A DNA stretch of 64,000 nt from Streptomyces genisteinicus (GCF_014489615.1 NZ_CP060825.1:310001-374000), one strand, 5' to 3'; positions 34,601 through 42,691 are shown, numbered from the stretch's first letter. A program made the numbers and translations. The notes: a model not told the origin generated them from the letters alone.

Positions 34601-35897
34601 GCTGCAGGATCGCGCCCGTGAGGTACGGCAGGGCGAGGCCCGGCAGCACGGCGAACGCGGCGAGCGCCGGGGCGAGGCGCCGTACCCGTGGCGGGGCGGC
34701 GTGCGCGGCCAGGTGGGTGAGGCCGAGTGCGAGCGCGAGCGCGAGGCCGGTCTGGAACTTGTAGATGTTGCGGAACGGCACCAGGGGTCCGTTCAGCAGG
34801 TCCTGCACGACGCCGTGGAACGGTCCGCCGAGGGCGCCGCCGTAGCCGGCGAGCGTGATCAGCGCGGCGGTCGCGGCGGTGAGCACCAGCCAGCGCCGCT
34901 CCGGCAGGTCCCGGCGGGCGAGCCCCGCGAGCCCGAGGGCGGCGGCGAGCGCGGAGCACCCGATCATCAGGGCCGAGGTCGCCACGGCCCAGCCGGCCGG
35001 CAGCCACGCCTCCCCGAAGTTGAGGTAGGCGACCCAGTTGCCCGCGCCGCGCAGCACCTCGGTCGCGGACATGGTGGCGGTGGTGGTCTGGGAGGTCTCC
35101 ACGTACGGCATGAAGTTCTCGCCGTAGGTGCCGAGGAGCAGCAGCGGGACGATCCACCAGGCGGTGGCCATCACCACGAACGGTGCCCACCAGGCGATCA
35201 GCGGCCACTTGCGCGGTCCGGCCGGCCGGCTGAGCAGGTACAGGCCGACCGGCAGCAGGGAGGCGAGCGTGGAGGCGGCGTTCACCCCGCCCATCAGCGG
35301 CACGATCAGCGCCGAGCGCGCCGCGGTCACGCGGGGCGAGAAGCGGGCGTCGGCGAGCGGCAGCAGCACCCAGGGCAGTACGGCGCCGGGCAGGGCGGCG
35401 GCCGAGGTGGAGCCGACGACGACGGTGTACGCGGGCCACAGCGCGTAGACCGCCGCGCCGAGCAGCCGGCTGCGGTCGGAGCCGGCGCCCAGCCGCTCGG
35501 CGAGGCGCAGCGCGCCCCAGAAGGCGCAGGTCACCACGAGGGAGAGCCACAGGCGTTCGGCCAGCCACACGGGCATCGCGACGAGGTCGGCCGCCGCGTG
35601 GAACGGCAGCATCGGGACGGCGTAGCCGACGTACTGGTCCGCGATCCCGCCGAAGCCCGCCCGGTCGTGCCACAGGCTGCCCAGGTCGGTGATGAAGCGC
35701 CAGGGGTCGGTGACCACGCCGAGCTTGGTCTCGAACGTCATCCGTCCCGGCGCCGCGGCCAGGAACGCCGCGAAGGCGGCGGCCCAGAAGCCGAGCAGCC
35801 AGCGCCGTGAGCGGGGACGGGCCGCCGGGCCGGTCGCCGCCGAGGGGCCGGGGCCCGGTGGCGCGGCGGGGGGACGGGCGGGGAGCGTGCTGGTCAT
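31608..35897 (-). CDS. AftD-like GT-C arabinofuranosyltransferase (DUF3367) with CBM-type domains
   Basis: This 1,429-residue multi-pass membrane enzyme has an AftD-like layout. After a Pro-rich start, residues about 30-420 hold some ten transmembrane helices. The GT-C catalytic loop is near MTFETKLGVVTDPWRFITDL (about residues 53-72), with candidate acidic residues in ETKLG and TDPW. Residues about 430-1240 are extracytoplasmic, with at least two discoidin/CBM-like modules (NAFDGDPETGWAEGSPG; NLTDGDLTTAWIAG). C-terminal helices (about 1240-1390) and a Pro-rich cytoplasmic tail follow. AftD adds arabinofuranose from decaprenyl-phosphate-arabinose in mycobacterial arabinan. Streptomyces has no arabinogalactan of that kind, so donor and acceptor are uncertain. 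Both ends overlap neighbours by 4 bases. Confidence 0.87.
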   Translation of the reverse strand: MTSTLPARPPAAPPGPGPSAATGPAARPRSRRWLLGFWAAAFAAFLAAAPGRMTFETKLGVVTDPWRFITDLGSLWHDRAGFGGIADQYVGYAVPMLPFHAAADLVAMPVWLAERLWLSLVVTCAFWGALRLAERLGAGSDRSRLLGAAVYALWPAYTVVVGSTSAAALPGAVLPWVLLPLADARFSPRVTAARSALIVPLMGGVNAASTLASLLPVGLYLLSRPAGPRKWPLIAWWAPFVVMATAWWIVPLLLLGTYGENFMPYVETSQTTTATMSATEVLRGAGNWVAYLNFGEAWLPAGWAVATSALMIGCSALAAALGLAGLARRDLPERRWLVLTAATAALITLAGYGGALGGPFHGVVQDLLNGPLVPFRNIYKFQTGLALALALGLTHLAAHAAPPRVRRLAPALAAFAVLPGLALPYLTGAILQPGSFQKLPAYWETTADWLAENSADDRALVVPATAHGIYTWGSPVDQPLDVLASSPWAQRDYVPFGTPGNRRAMDAVEQALTTGGEVPGLAAYLHRAGLHYVVVRGDLDPDQLGHVPTATVVRTLEASGYRRVTGFGPVTTAGRIADDTPVQVEALFPRRRAVEIYEPPADVDRPGRSAVSPAARTAVVSGGPESLLPLGADGTLDGRPAVLAGDRHPGVERPPLYAAGDGMRRADTRFGLVNSGTSHTYTADERNPAGSVQDPDAAPRRILPLEGEEHQTTAVLRGAAKVTASSVGNWLFHLPQYDPVNAFDGDPETGWAEGSPGSPQGEWVRIDFAAPTAVPGTLRLTPLPSGNVRAAPTSVRVETDLGSRVSPLRPDGTAQDVAAPAGQAAWLKVTVLDSQQGRPGLTGAGFAEIAVPGVQVTRMLQLPADAPKDPGDAVVYSLRRGSDPGGLSAVAAEAGLHRQFDAARSGDYTLRATALPVPGEALDELLFSLTGQREKILVSADSTARLGTDLSPRNLTDGDLTTAWIAGERPVLHLRWPEKTSVGEMVLAGAGGLSTRAEQVQISSPDGTAVAAVDENGMARFAPITTDRMDITISRQAPLTLHNPVADDQLQLPVGLSELHIPALEKYRSPRPDPEKTFSLPCGKGPVVSVDGQFLETRAEGRVRDLTDRRPIAVSLCTDGSRVALDRRTHTVEAGDTGPLAVDSITLTSGDTATEAAPRGAGTLSGDGDRRTVRVGAGEAVYLQLHENHNAGWKAELDGEELAPVRLDGWQQGWLVPEGDGGTVTLTYEPSRIYTAGLTGAAVLLLALAALAVGRRRPDHAGPPPEPPAPGPLLGAVVLGLVAVAVAGPVALVVPVLAVVAWLRPGLLVPVAFAAMTAAGAVALTGGAEGPAEGRGAYGALAQLLALTALFAALVSVARDTRPRAAHRAGGPHRAAGPAGPPGDRDEAAPPPGPADAPVPAAGPGRTIGLRKPPSPSATADPHEGGTGR

Positions 35898-36613
35898 GGA
35901 CACCGCCGGAGAATGAGGAGAAGGTTCCAGGTGGCGACTTCGCGCAGGTACGGCAGCCGGGGCACGAGCTCCGGGACCACCGGCCAGTAGCGCGAGCGGG
36001 CCGAGACGATCCGCACGTCGTCCCGTGCGCGGACGTCCCGCAGCGTCTGCCCGACGCCGATGGGGAAGAGGTTGTCGCCGAGCCGGTGCTTGGCCGGCCG
36101 ACCGGTGCGCCGTTCGTAGCGCCTGCGCGCCCGGTCGGCGCCGAGGTAGTGCCAGGGCGCCCATTCGTGGCCGCCCCACGGGGAGAGCCAGTTGGTGAAG
36201 GACACGTAGATCAGGCCGTCCGGCCGGGTGACCCGCGCCATCTCGCTGAGGAAGGTGCCGGGGTCGGCGACGTGTTCGAGGACGTTGGAGGAGAAGCAGA
36301 GGTCGGCGGCGCCGTCTGCGAGCGGCAGCAGGTAGCCGTCGGCCAGCACCGTCACCTCGCGCGGGGCGCCGTCCAGTTCGGCCGGGTCCGGCTCGAAGAG
36401 GTAGCTCTGTGCGCCGCGCCGGCGGAACTCGCGGGTGAAGTGGCCCGCCCCGCCGCCCACGTCGGCGACCACCCGGCCGTCGAGGCGCATGTACCGCTCG
36501 ACCTGGTCGGCCGCGTCGCGTGCCAGCAGGGTGTAGGCGGTCGCCGGGTCGTCCTGTTCGCGCATGAAGGCGCGGAAGAGGGCGAGCGAGCGGCGGAACG
36601 AGGGGTCCTTCAC
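35894..36613 (-). CDS. SAM-dependent methyltransferase
   Basis: This 239-residue class I methyltransferase starts with GTG 36613 (GTGA overlap with the glycosyltransferase). Motif I VVADVGGGAGHFTREF (about residues 45-60), acidic loop YLFEPDPAEL, motif IV LCFSSNVLEHVADPGTFL (about 108-125) and VTRPDGLIYVSFTNW. The aromatic-rich middle (WLSPWGGHEWAPWHYLG) is shared with methyltransferases found beside AftD-like genes. It probably methylates a sugar or lipid-linked intermediate. Confidence 0.87.
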   Translation of the reverse strand: MKDPSFRRSLALFRAFMREQDDPATAYTLLARDAADQVERYMRLDGRVVADVGGGAGHFTREFRRRGAQSYLFEPDPAELDGAPREVTVLADGYLLPLADGAADLCFSSNVLEHVADPGTFLSEMARVTRPDGLIYVSFTNWLSPWGGHEWAPWHYLGADRARRRYERRTGRPAKHRLGDNLFPIGVGQTLRDVRARDDVRIVSARSRYWPVVPELVPRLPYLREVATWNLLLILRRCP

Positions 36614-37917
36614 GCGCGTGCACCGCCGGATCCCGTGCCCCGTCCGGGGCGGTCCTGCACGCCGGGGTGCGGCTGCCGCCCCGGGCGGGCGCCGTGCGCG
36701 GCGGTGCCCGGGGACGCCGGGTCCGGGGCGCCCCCCGGCGCCCCGGACCGGGCCACCGCCTCGGCCGCGACCGCGCGGAACCCGGCGACGGTGGCGCCCC
36801 ACCGGTACGCGGCGGCCCGCTCGGACGCGGCCTTGCCCATCTCCTCGCGCCGGGCGTGGTCCAGCGCGAGGGTGCACCACGCGGCGGCGAACGCCGACTC
36901 GCCCCGGGCCAGGACGCCGGTGACGCCGTCCTGCACGGAGTCCCGCAGTCCCGGCACGTCGAAGCCGATCGCCGGGGTGCCCCGGGCGGCGGCCTCGGTG
37001 ATCACCAGGCCCCAGCCCTCGACCGCCGCGGGGTGCAGCAGCAGCCAGGACTCGCAGAGCAGCCGGTGCTTCTCCTCCTCCGACACCCGGCCGGTGAAGA
37101 CCGTGCCGGGGCCCGCCAGCCGCTCCAGCCGGGCGCGTTCGGGGCCGTCCCCGACGATCACCAGGCGGCCGCCCGTCACCGGGCGCACCCGTTCCCACAG
37201 ACGCAGCAGCATGTCGAGGCGCTTGTAGTCGACCAGCCTGCCGAGCGCGGTGAACTGGGGTGCGGCCGAGCGCGGGGTGCGCATGCCGGGTTCGTCGACG
37301 CCGTTGTGCACGACCCTCAGGCGCTCCTGGGGGACGCCGATCGCCCGCAGCTCCCCGGCCGTCGACGGCGACACGGCGACCAGCAGGTTGCCGCGGTGCG
37401 CCCGTGACAGGGCCCAGTGCTCCAGCCGCCGGCCGAACCGTGCGACCGGGCCCGGGAAGCGCATGCTCCACAGATCGGTGTGCACATGGTTGACCAGGCA
37501 GACGGTGGGTCCGCGGTGCCAGAGCGGGGCGAGGTACGGCATCCCGTTGCACACCTCGACCAGCAGGTCGCAGGAGCCGATCCGGCGGGCGAACGCGGAC
37601 CGGGCGCCGAGGAAGTGGCCGTACTCGGAGCCGGCCGACACCACCCGGTAGGAGCGGCGCGCGGCCGGTCCCCCGCACAGCAGGGTGACCTCGTGGCCGG
37701 CGGCGGTGAGTCCCGTGGCCAGCTGGTCGACGAGGAGTTCGGAGCCGCCCGCGGACCGGTTTCCGAGGTCGCGGTGGGCGAGGAAGACGATCCGCCGGGG
37801 TGGGGCGACGGCGCCGGGCGCCGGAAGGGACACGTTCCCGTCGGACGGGGCGGCGGGCGGGTGCGCGCTCGCGGCCGGCGGAGCCGCGAGGCGTGGCGGA
37901 CGGACGTGCTGGGGCAT
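36610..37917 (-). CDS. GT4-family glycosyltransferase, first gene of the envelope operon
   Basis: This 435-residue GT-B enzyme starts at ATG 37917 with GGAG upstream. A 45-residue Pro/Ala-rich N-terminus precedes the acceptor domain (FLAHRDLGNRSAGGSELLVD). The donor domain has VHNGVDEPG, FTALGRLVDYKRLDMLLRLW, LVIVGDGPERARLERL, and the E-x7-E motif within HPAAVEGWGLVITEAAARGT (about residues 310-330). GT4 enzymes retain configuration and use nucleotide sugars. It leads an eight-gene run with 4-base overlaps, so the sugar it adds probably goes to a membrane lipid or cell-surface glycan. The Pro-rich C-terminal tail is unusual. Confidence 0.9.
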   Translation of the reverse strand: MPQHVRPPRLAAPPAASAHPPAAPSDGNVSLPAPGAVAPPRRIVFLAHRDLGNRSAGGSELLVDQLATGLTAAGHEVTLLCGGPAARRSYRVVSAGSEYGHFLGARSAFARRIGSCDLLVEVCNGMPYLAPLWHRGPTVCLVNHVHTDLWSMRFPGPVARFGRRLEHWALSRAHRGNLLVAVSPSTAGELRAIGVPQERLRVVHNGVDEPGMRTPRSAAPQFTALGRLVDYKRLDMLLRLWERVRPVTGGRLVIVGDGPERARLERLAGPGTVFTGRVSEEEKHRLLCESWLLLHPAAVEGWGLVITEAAARGTPAIGFDVPGLRDSVQDGVTGVLARGESAFAAAWCTLALDHARREEMGKAASERAAAYRWGATVAGFRAVAAEAVARSGAPGGAPDPASPGTAAHGARPGRQPHPGVQDRPGRGTGSGGARA

Positions 37918-38082
37918 TGCGTGCTCCAACTCGTTGCTGGGTGCGGAGGGTTGCGGCACCGCCGGTGGCGGGGGCCGGGCCGCGGCGGGCCCGGTGGCCG
38001 GCACGGGCCGCGCGCGGCCCGCCGGTGGACGGCGGGCCGGCGGACGGCGTGCCGCGGGGCAGGTGGTGTGGCGGTGCGCGGT

Positions 38083-38213
38083 GGTGATCGGGGTGGCGGT
38101 GCGCGGTGGGGGCGGTGCGGTGGTGGTGTGGTGCGCGGTGGGTGTGGTGCGCGGTGGGGCGTGTGGGTGGCGGTGCGCGGTGGGTGTGGTGCGCGGTGGG
38201 GCTCGGGGTGGTC
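38083..38213. repeat. G/T-rich imperfect repeats in the 446-base gap before the envelope operon
   Basis: Units such as ggtgcgcggtgggtgtggt recur about every 17 or 50 bases between 38083 and 38213, giving a strand with almost no A and strong G skew. Apart from this, the gap 37918-38363 holds only a weak cccga/tcggg dyad near 38337-38349, no gene, and no clear promoter for the glycosyltransferase. Confidence 0.6.
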
Positions 38214-38363
38214 CGGTGGCGGACCGGGGTCGTGGCGGACAGGGAGGGGGCGACCGGTGGGGAACGTGCTGAGGTGGGGACCGTCAGTGTTCGTCAGGTG
38301 ATCGTCGCGCGGCTACTCACCGGTATGACAACTTCGCCCGAACTCGGGTGAGCAGATTCGTCA

Positions 38364-39338
38364 TCAGGTGAGTACCGCGGGCCCCTGCTCGTCCCGGCGC
38401 CCTGAACCCCGGCCCCGGACCAGCAGGACGGCGCCCGCGACCGCGAGCAGCGCGCCGAGCGCGCCCGCCCCGGCGGGCACCGGCCCGGAGAGCAGGGCGA
38501 GCTTTCTGCCGTCCGCCGAGGCGAGGGCCACCTGCTGCCGCTGGGTGCGTTCGGTGAAGGCGATCTTCGCGCCGGCCAGCAGCACCACCGCGTCCTCGTC
38601 CGACCCCGGCGCGCGGAGCGTCTTGCGGGGTCCGATCGCCGCGTACAGGATGCGCCCGGTGCGCTGGTCGGCCACCAGCTCGATGCCGCTGTTGGCGTAC
38701 CACTCCTCGGCCAGCACCTGGGGGGTGCGCGGGCGGCCCACGAGCCGGCCGGGCACCTGCCGCACCCCGGTGCGGGTCGGTGCGACGGTGCCCGTGAAGC
38801 GCAGACCCTCGTGGCCCTGGACCCGTGTGCGGCCCTCGTACCGGAGCGGGACGACACCGCCGAGGGTGCCGTCCCACCAGCGGTAGCCGCGTTCCTCCAC
38901 GTCGAAGGGGAACTTCAGGTACGCCTCGCCGTCGAAGACGGGCGACTCCTCGCAGCAGTGCACCGGTTCGTTGGTGACGCGGTCGGTGACCCAGCGCTCC
39001 AGGGTCCACTGGAGGGAGTCGCGCACATCGGCGGCGGGCAGGGTGCGGTCGGTGTCGACGGAGGTGGAGACGTCCCAGACGGCGTGGCCGCTGCGCAGGC
39101 TGTCGGCGACGTCGCCGCGCACCTGCCGGGTGATGGTGATCCGCTCCCCGTCCACGGTCGCGAGCCGCGCCGTGTCGAAGTAGCTGCCGGTGCCGGTGAA
39201 GACGGTGGTCGTGTCGATGTCGACGGGCGTCCGCTTGGCCTGCGGCAGCACATGGGCGAGCAGCAGTGGTGCGAGGACGAGCAGAAACGTCCCGGCGCCC
39301 AGCAGGGCGAGGGACAGCGGTGAAGCGGTGCGGCGCAT
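38364..39338 (-). CDS. DUF3068/PorA-family membrane protein
   Basis: This 324-residue protein has an N-terminal membrane anchor (SPLSLALLGAGTFLLVLAPL), a large extracytoplasmic domain (about residues 35-285), and a C-terminal helix (GALGALLAVAGAVLLVRG). Features match DUF3068: TTTVFTGTGSYFD, VWDVSTSVDTDRTLP, CCEESPVFDGEAYLKFPFDV and YANSGIELVADQRTGRILYA. A cysteine pair sits near residue 128. The family name refers to PorA-like proteins of Corynebacteriales; in Streptomyces the function is unknown. It is on the same strand as and upstream of the AftD-type operon, consistent with an envelope role, and has its own strong promoter. Confidence 0.87.
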   Translation of the reverse strand: MRRTASPLSLALLGAGTFLLVLAPLLLAHVLPQAKRTPVDIDTTTVFTGTGSYFDTARLATVDGERITITRQVRGDVADSLRSGHAVWDVSTSVDTDRTLPAADVRDSLQWTLERWVTDRVTNEPVHCCEESPVFDGEAYLKFPFDVEERGYRWWDGTLGGVVPLRYEGRTRVQGHEGLRFTGTVAPTRTGVRQVPGRLVGRPRTPQVLAEEWYANSGIELVADQRTGRILYAAIGPRKTLRAPGSDEDAVVLLAGAKIAFTERTQRQQVALASADGRKLALLSGPVPAGAGALGALLAVAGAVLLVRGRGSGRRDEQGPAVLT

Positions 39339-39411
39339 CCGGGCTCTCCTGGATCGAGGCAGTCGAGAAGGAGCGCACGGACCCCGGGCCGGTCAGCCCT
39401 CAGGCGCCCCG

Positions 39412-39441
39412 ACGGTAGGTCCGCTCTTGACGGATTGTCAA
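39412..39441 (-). promoter_or_regulatory. Promoter of the DUF3068 gene
   Basis: On the minus strand a perfect TTGACA (39436-39441) is followed after 18 bases by TACCGT (39412-39417). The start site would be about 39405, a 67-nt leader. A ttgac/gtcaa dyad overlaps the -35. The divergent plus-strand promoter for the small peptide gene was not resolved in this 182-base gap. Confidence 0.65.
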
Positions 39442-39520
39442 TGTCATGTCGACACTGTGCGTTCAGCCGGTGGGGGCCGGCGACCGGTGGGATCGTCTCC
39501 AGCAAGGAGCTGACCCGACT

Positions 39521-39673
39521 ATGCGCAGAACGCTCGCAGCCGCGGTGACCGTGATCGCCGCGGCCGCCCTCGCCGTCGCCACGTCGTACGGAGCAGTGGC
39601 GCTGCTGAACACTCCGCCCGAGCAGCCGAACACACCGCTCGTCAGCTACGACACCGCCCCGCCCGCCCGGTGA
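39521..39673 (+). CDS. 50-residue single-helix secreted or membrane peptide
   Basis: ATG 39521 follows AAGGAG at good spacing. The product begins MRRTLAAAVTVIAAAALAVA, a basic start and long hydrophobic helix, then a short polar Pro-rich tail (LLNTPPEQPNTPLVSYDTA). It is either a small exported peptide or a one-pass membrane anchor. Its TGA overlaps the GTG of the PucR gene, so the two are co-translated, suggesting a functional link such as membrane signalling to the regulator. It matches no family known to me. Confidence 0.7.
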   Translation: MRRTLAAAVTVIAAAALAVATSYGAVALLNTPPEQPNTPLVSYDTAPPAR

Positions 39674-40878
39674 TCCGCTCCGCGTGGAGCGAGGTGCCGC
39701 AGTCCCAGGCCGACCGCTTCTCGTCACGGCTGCTGGCCGAGTCGGGCGAGCTGGCGGACTCGATCCTGGCGGAGATCCGCCGGGCCTTCCCCCATCTGCG
39801 CCTCGTCGAGGACGACTCCGGGACCCCGCTCGCCCTCGTCGGCATCCGGCGGGCCATCGAGGGCTTCGTCCACAACCTCGCGGCAGGCGCCCACCATCCC
39901 CGCGTCCCGCCGGTGATGTTCCAGGAGTTCGGGCGGGGCGAGGTGCGCGTCGGGCGCAGCCTCGACTCCCTCCAGGCCGTCTACCGCCTCGGCATGCGTC
40001 TCGCCTGGCGGCGGTTCGCGGAGATCGGCCAGCAGGTCGACATCGCCCCGGCCGCCATGTACGAGGTGGCCGAGTCCGGGTTCGCCTACCTGGACGGGCT
40101 CGTCGAGCAGTCGCTCCGCGGCTACGCCGAGGCCGAGGCCCGCCGCGCGGGCGAACGGCTGCGCCTGCAGCGCAGGCTCATCGACGTGCTGCTGGCCGAG
40201 CACCGCGGCGAACCGGCGGACGTGCTCGGCGAACGCGCCGCCCGGATCGGCTGGGAGGTGCCGGAGACCGTCGCCGTGGGCCTGCTCATCCGCCCGGCGC
40301 GGGAGGCGGTCGCCCCCGCCTTCGAACAGGGCGTGCTCCTCGACATGGAGAGCGAGCGCCCCCGGCTGGTGATCCCGGAGCCCGACACCGCGGGCCGCGC
40401 CGAACTCCTCAGCCGCGCCGCCGCCGGCTGGTCCGGGGCGATCGGGCCGTCGGTGCCGCTGGCGTCGGCGGCGGTCTCGCTGCGCTGGGCCGAGACGGCC
40501 GTACGCCTCGTGGAGAGCGGACAGCTGCCCCCGGGCGAGGTGCTGCACTGCACGGAGCGCACCGAGGAACTGGTGCTGCTGCCCTCCCAGGAGCTGATCG
40601 ACGCGGCCGCGGTGCGCCTGCTGGCCCCGCTGGAAGGGATGAGCCCGGCCCAGGAGCGGCGCCTCGCCATGACGCTGCTCGCCTGGATCGAGACCTCCGG
40701 CGGGGCGCCCGAGGTGGCGCAGCGCCTCGGCATCCACCCTCAGACGGCCCGCTCCCGGCTCCGCCAGATCCGCGAACTGTGGGGGCCCGCGCTGGACGAC
40801 GCCGACCGCCGCTTCGAGATGCTCCTGGTGCTGCGGGCGCGACGGCTGCGGGGCGACCTCACGGAGGGCGCGGGCTGA
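39670..40878 (+). CDS. PucR-family (CdaR-like) transcriptional regulator
   Basis: This 402-residue protein starts with GTG 39670. An N-terminal helical sensor region (about 1-160, with SLDSLQAVYRLGMRLAWRRF) precedes a GGDEF-like central domain (about 165-320) and a C-terminal PucR helix-turn-helix (about 330-390): LLAWIETSGGAPEVAQRLGI, then HPQTARSRLRQIRELWG. These regulators respond to metabolites and activate catabolic or secondary-metabolism genes. No target adjoins it except the coupled peptide and the convergent amidohydrolase. Confidence 0.9.
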   Translation: MIRSAWSEVPQSQADRFSSRLLAESGELADSILAEIRRAFPHLRLVEDDSGTPLALVGIRRAIEGFVHNLAAGAHHPRVPPVMFQEFGRGEVRVGRSLDSLQAVYRLGMRLAWRRFAEIGQQVDIAPAAMYEVAESGFAYLDGLVEQSLRGYAEAEARRAGERLRLQRRLIDVLLAEHRGEPADVLGERAARIGWEVPETVAVGLLIRPAREAVAPAFEQGVLLDMESERPRLVIPEPDTAGRAELLSRAAAGWSGAIGPSVPLASAAVSLRWAETAVRLVESGQLPPGEVLHCTERTEELVLLPSQELIDAAAVRLLAPLEGMSPAQERRLAMTLLAWIETSGGAPEVAQRLGIHPQTARSRLRQIRELWGPALDDADRRFEMLLVLRARRLRGDLTEGAG

Positions 40879-40893
40879 CCCGGGCGTCGCATC

Positions 40894-40932
40894 GCGGGGC
40901 GTCGTCCGGAGCGGGGCGTCGTGAGCGGGGCG
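40894..40932. repeat. 17-bp period repeats after the PucR gene
   Basis: gcggggcgtcgt occurs at 40894 and 40911, with a partial third copy gcggggcg at 40925. The array begins 16 bases after the PucR stop codon in the gap between convergent genes. Confidence 0.6.
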
Positions 40933-41040
40933 CACCGGCCGGGCAGGCACGGCCTCCCCGGCGCGGAGCGCGACCGCGTGCGCACCGCGCGCCCAGGGGC
41001 CGGGCGGGCCGCCGCCGAGCGGCGTGCCGGCGGACGTCCC

Positions 41041-42615
41041 TCAGGCCAGTGCGCCCGCCGCGACCGCCCCGTCCACGACGGTGGCCACCACCTCGACGGC
41101 GGCGATGCGCGAGACGTCGACGCTCCGGGGGTCGTCGCCGAGGACGACGAGGTCGGCGCGTTTGCCGGGGGTGAGGCTGCCCGCGCTGTCCTCCCAGTGG
41201 CAGGCCCAGGCGCCGGCGACCGTGCAGGCACGCAGGGCCTCCTCGACCGTGACCGCCTCGTCGGGGCCGACCGGAAGGCCGGACGCGGAGGCCCGCTCGA
41301 CCATGAACTGCACGGCCCTCAGCGGTGCTCCGTCGGTGACCGGCCGGTCGGAGCTGCTGACCAGGGTGATCCCGTGGTCGAGGAAGGCGCGCCCCCGGTA
41401 CATCCACGGGGCCCGTACGGGGCCCATGACGGCGGAGTAGTCGTCGCCGAAGGAGTGCAGGAAGGCCGGCTGGACCACGGCGGCGACGCCGAGGGCGGCG
41501 AAGCGGGGCAGCTGGTCGGGCCGGACCAGGCCGGCGTGTTCGATGCGGTGGCGTGCGCCGGGGCGGGGCCGGACGCGCTGGGCGCGCTCCAGCGCGTCGA
41601 GCGCGAGGTCGACCGCGCGGTCGCCGATGGCGTGGACGGCGAGCTGCCACCCGGCCAGGTGTCCGGCGAGGACCGTCTCCGCGATCCGCTCGGGGTCGTC
41701 CCCGAACTCCCCGGTCAGGGTGGTGCCTTCGTAGGGCTCGGTGAGTGCGGCGGTACGGGCCATCATCCCGCCGTCGGTGTAGACCTTCAGCGCGCCGACC
41801 GAGAGCCAGTCGTCGCCGAACCCGGTGCGCAGGCCGAGGCCGAGAGCACGGGTCATCCCGTCGGCCTCGTGCGCGGCGACCGGGCGCAGGGTGTCTCCGG
41901 CCGCCATCAGCTGGACGCGCAGCGGCAGCCGTCCCTGGTCGCGCAGGAGCTGGTACGCGCCCAGCTCGACCGGGGTGTGCCCGAGCAGGCCTCCGCCGAT
42001 ACCCGCCTCGGCGACGGCGGTCACCCCCTCGGCGAGGCAGGTGCGGGCCGCGCGTTCGACGGCGTCGGCGACCTCCTGCTGCGCGTACGGCAGCCGCAGC
42101 CGGCGGGCGGCGGTCATGGCGCTCTCGGCGAGGAAGCCCTCGGACGGCAGGACGTCCGCGGGCAGCAGGGCGAGCACCGCGCTGCTGACGACGCAGGCGT
42201 GGCCCGAGTCGTGCATCAGGAACACCTTGCGCCCGCCTGCGGCCGCGTCGAGTTCGGCTGCCGTCAGATGGCGGCCGAGCGCCCGCTGGTCGTAGCCGGC
42301 GACGTCGACCCAGGCGTCGGGCGGCAGGCCCTCGGCCGCGCGGGCGACGACGGCGAGCACGTCCTCCGCGCGCTCGCACGGCGCGACGTCGGCGGTCGCC
42401 GCCTTCAGCCCGGTCCAGGCCATGTGGACGTGGCTGTCGATGAATCCGGGCAGCACGGTGGCGCCCTGGAGGTCGACGACCTCGCGCGCGGGCAGCGAGG
42501 TGACGGCCTCGTCCAGGCCCACGATCCGTCCGCGCCAGATCCCGAGGTCGCGGGCGACGGGCCGGTCCGGGTCCATGGTCAGGAAACGGGCGTTGGTCAG
42601 CCTCGTGTCGAGCAC
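41041..42615 (-). CDS. YtcJ-type amidohydrolase (amidohydrolase 3)
   Basis: This 524-residue enzyme starts with GTG 42615 behind GAGAGGAG. Metal motifs: LPGFIDSHVHMAWTG (HxH, about residues 56-70), KVYTDGGMMART (carboxylate/Lys region), AVHAIGDRAVDLAL, RHRIEHAGLV, and SSSDRPVTD near residue 415. YtcJ-type enzymes hydrolyse C-N bonds of N-acyl or cyclic amides. Its promoter overlaps a candidate iron box, and it is divergent from the siderophore-type ABC exporter, so processing of a hydroxamate or peptide siderophore is one possibility. A simple catabolic role is equally open. Confidence 0.9.
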   Translation of the reverse strand: MLDTRLTNARFLTMDPDRPVARDLGIWRGRIVGLDEAVTSLPAREVVDLQGATVLPGFIDSHVHMAWTGLKAATADVAPCERAEDVLAVVARAAEGLPPDAWVDVAGYDQRALGRHLTAAELDAAAGGRKVFLMHDSGHACVVSSAVLALLPADVLPSEGFLAESAMTAARRLRLPYAQQEVADAVERAARTCLAEGVTAVAEAGIGGGLLGHTPVELGAYQLLRDQGRLPLRVQLMAAGDTLRPVAAHEADGMTRALGLGLRTGFGDDWLSVGALKVYTDGGMMARTAALTEPYEGTTLTGEFGDDPERIAETVLAGHLAGWQLAVHAIGDRAVDLALDALERAQRVRPRPGARHRIEHAGLVRPDQLPRFAALGVAAVVQPAFLHSFGDDYSAVMGPVRAPWMYRGRAFLDHGITLVSSSDRPVTDGAPLRAVQFMVERASASGLPVGPDEAVTVEEALRACTVAGAWACHWEDSAGSLTPGKRADLVVLGDDPRSVDVSRIAAVEVVATVVDGAVAAGALA

Positions 42616-42672
42616 GGGGGCTCCTCTCAGAGCGCCACAGGGCTTCTCCGGCGGTGGGACGGCACCCGCTAG

Positions 42673-42691
42673 TGAGGGGAGCCTAAGCGCA
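42673..42691. promoter_or_regulatory. Candidate DmdR/IdeR iron box
   Basis: The 19 bases here match the palindromic actinobacterial iron box consensus (TTAGGTTAGGCTCACCTAA, either strand) at 14 of 19 positions, including the core TTAGGCTC-CCT on the minus strand. Iron-loaded DmdR1/IdeR bound here would cover the -10 of the amidohydrolase promoter. Part of the match comes from the TAGGCT -10 itself, so confidence is moderate. Confidence 0.5.

Noticed and set aside
31779..35810. Plus-strand frame of about 1,340 codons opposite the AftD-like gene
   Set aside because: Composition is that of an antisense shadow, and the opposite strand encodes a convincing membrane enzyme.
42673..42691. Treating the iron box as proven
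   Set aside because: Half of the core match is also the -10 hexamer, so it is kept only as a candidate.
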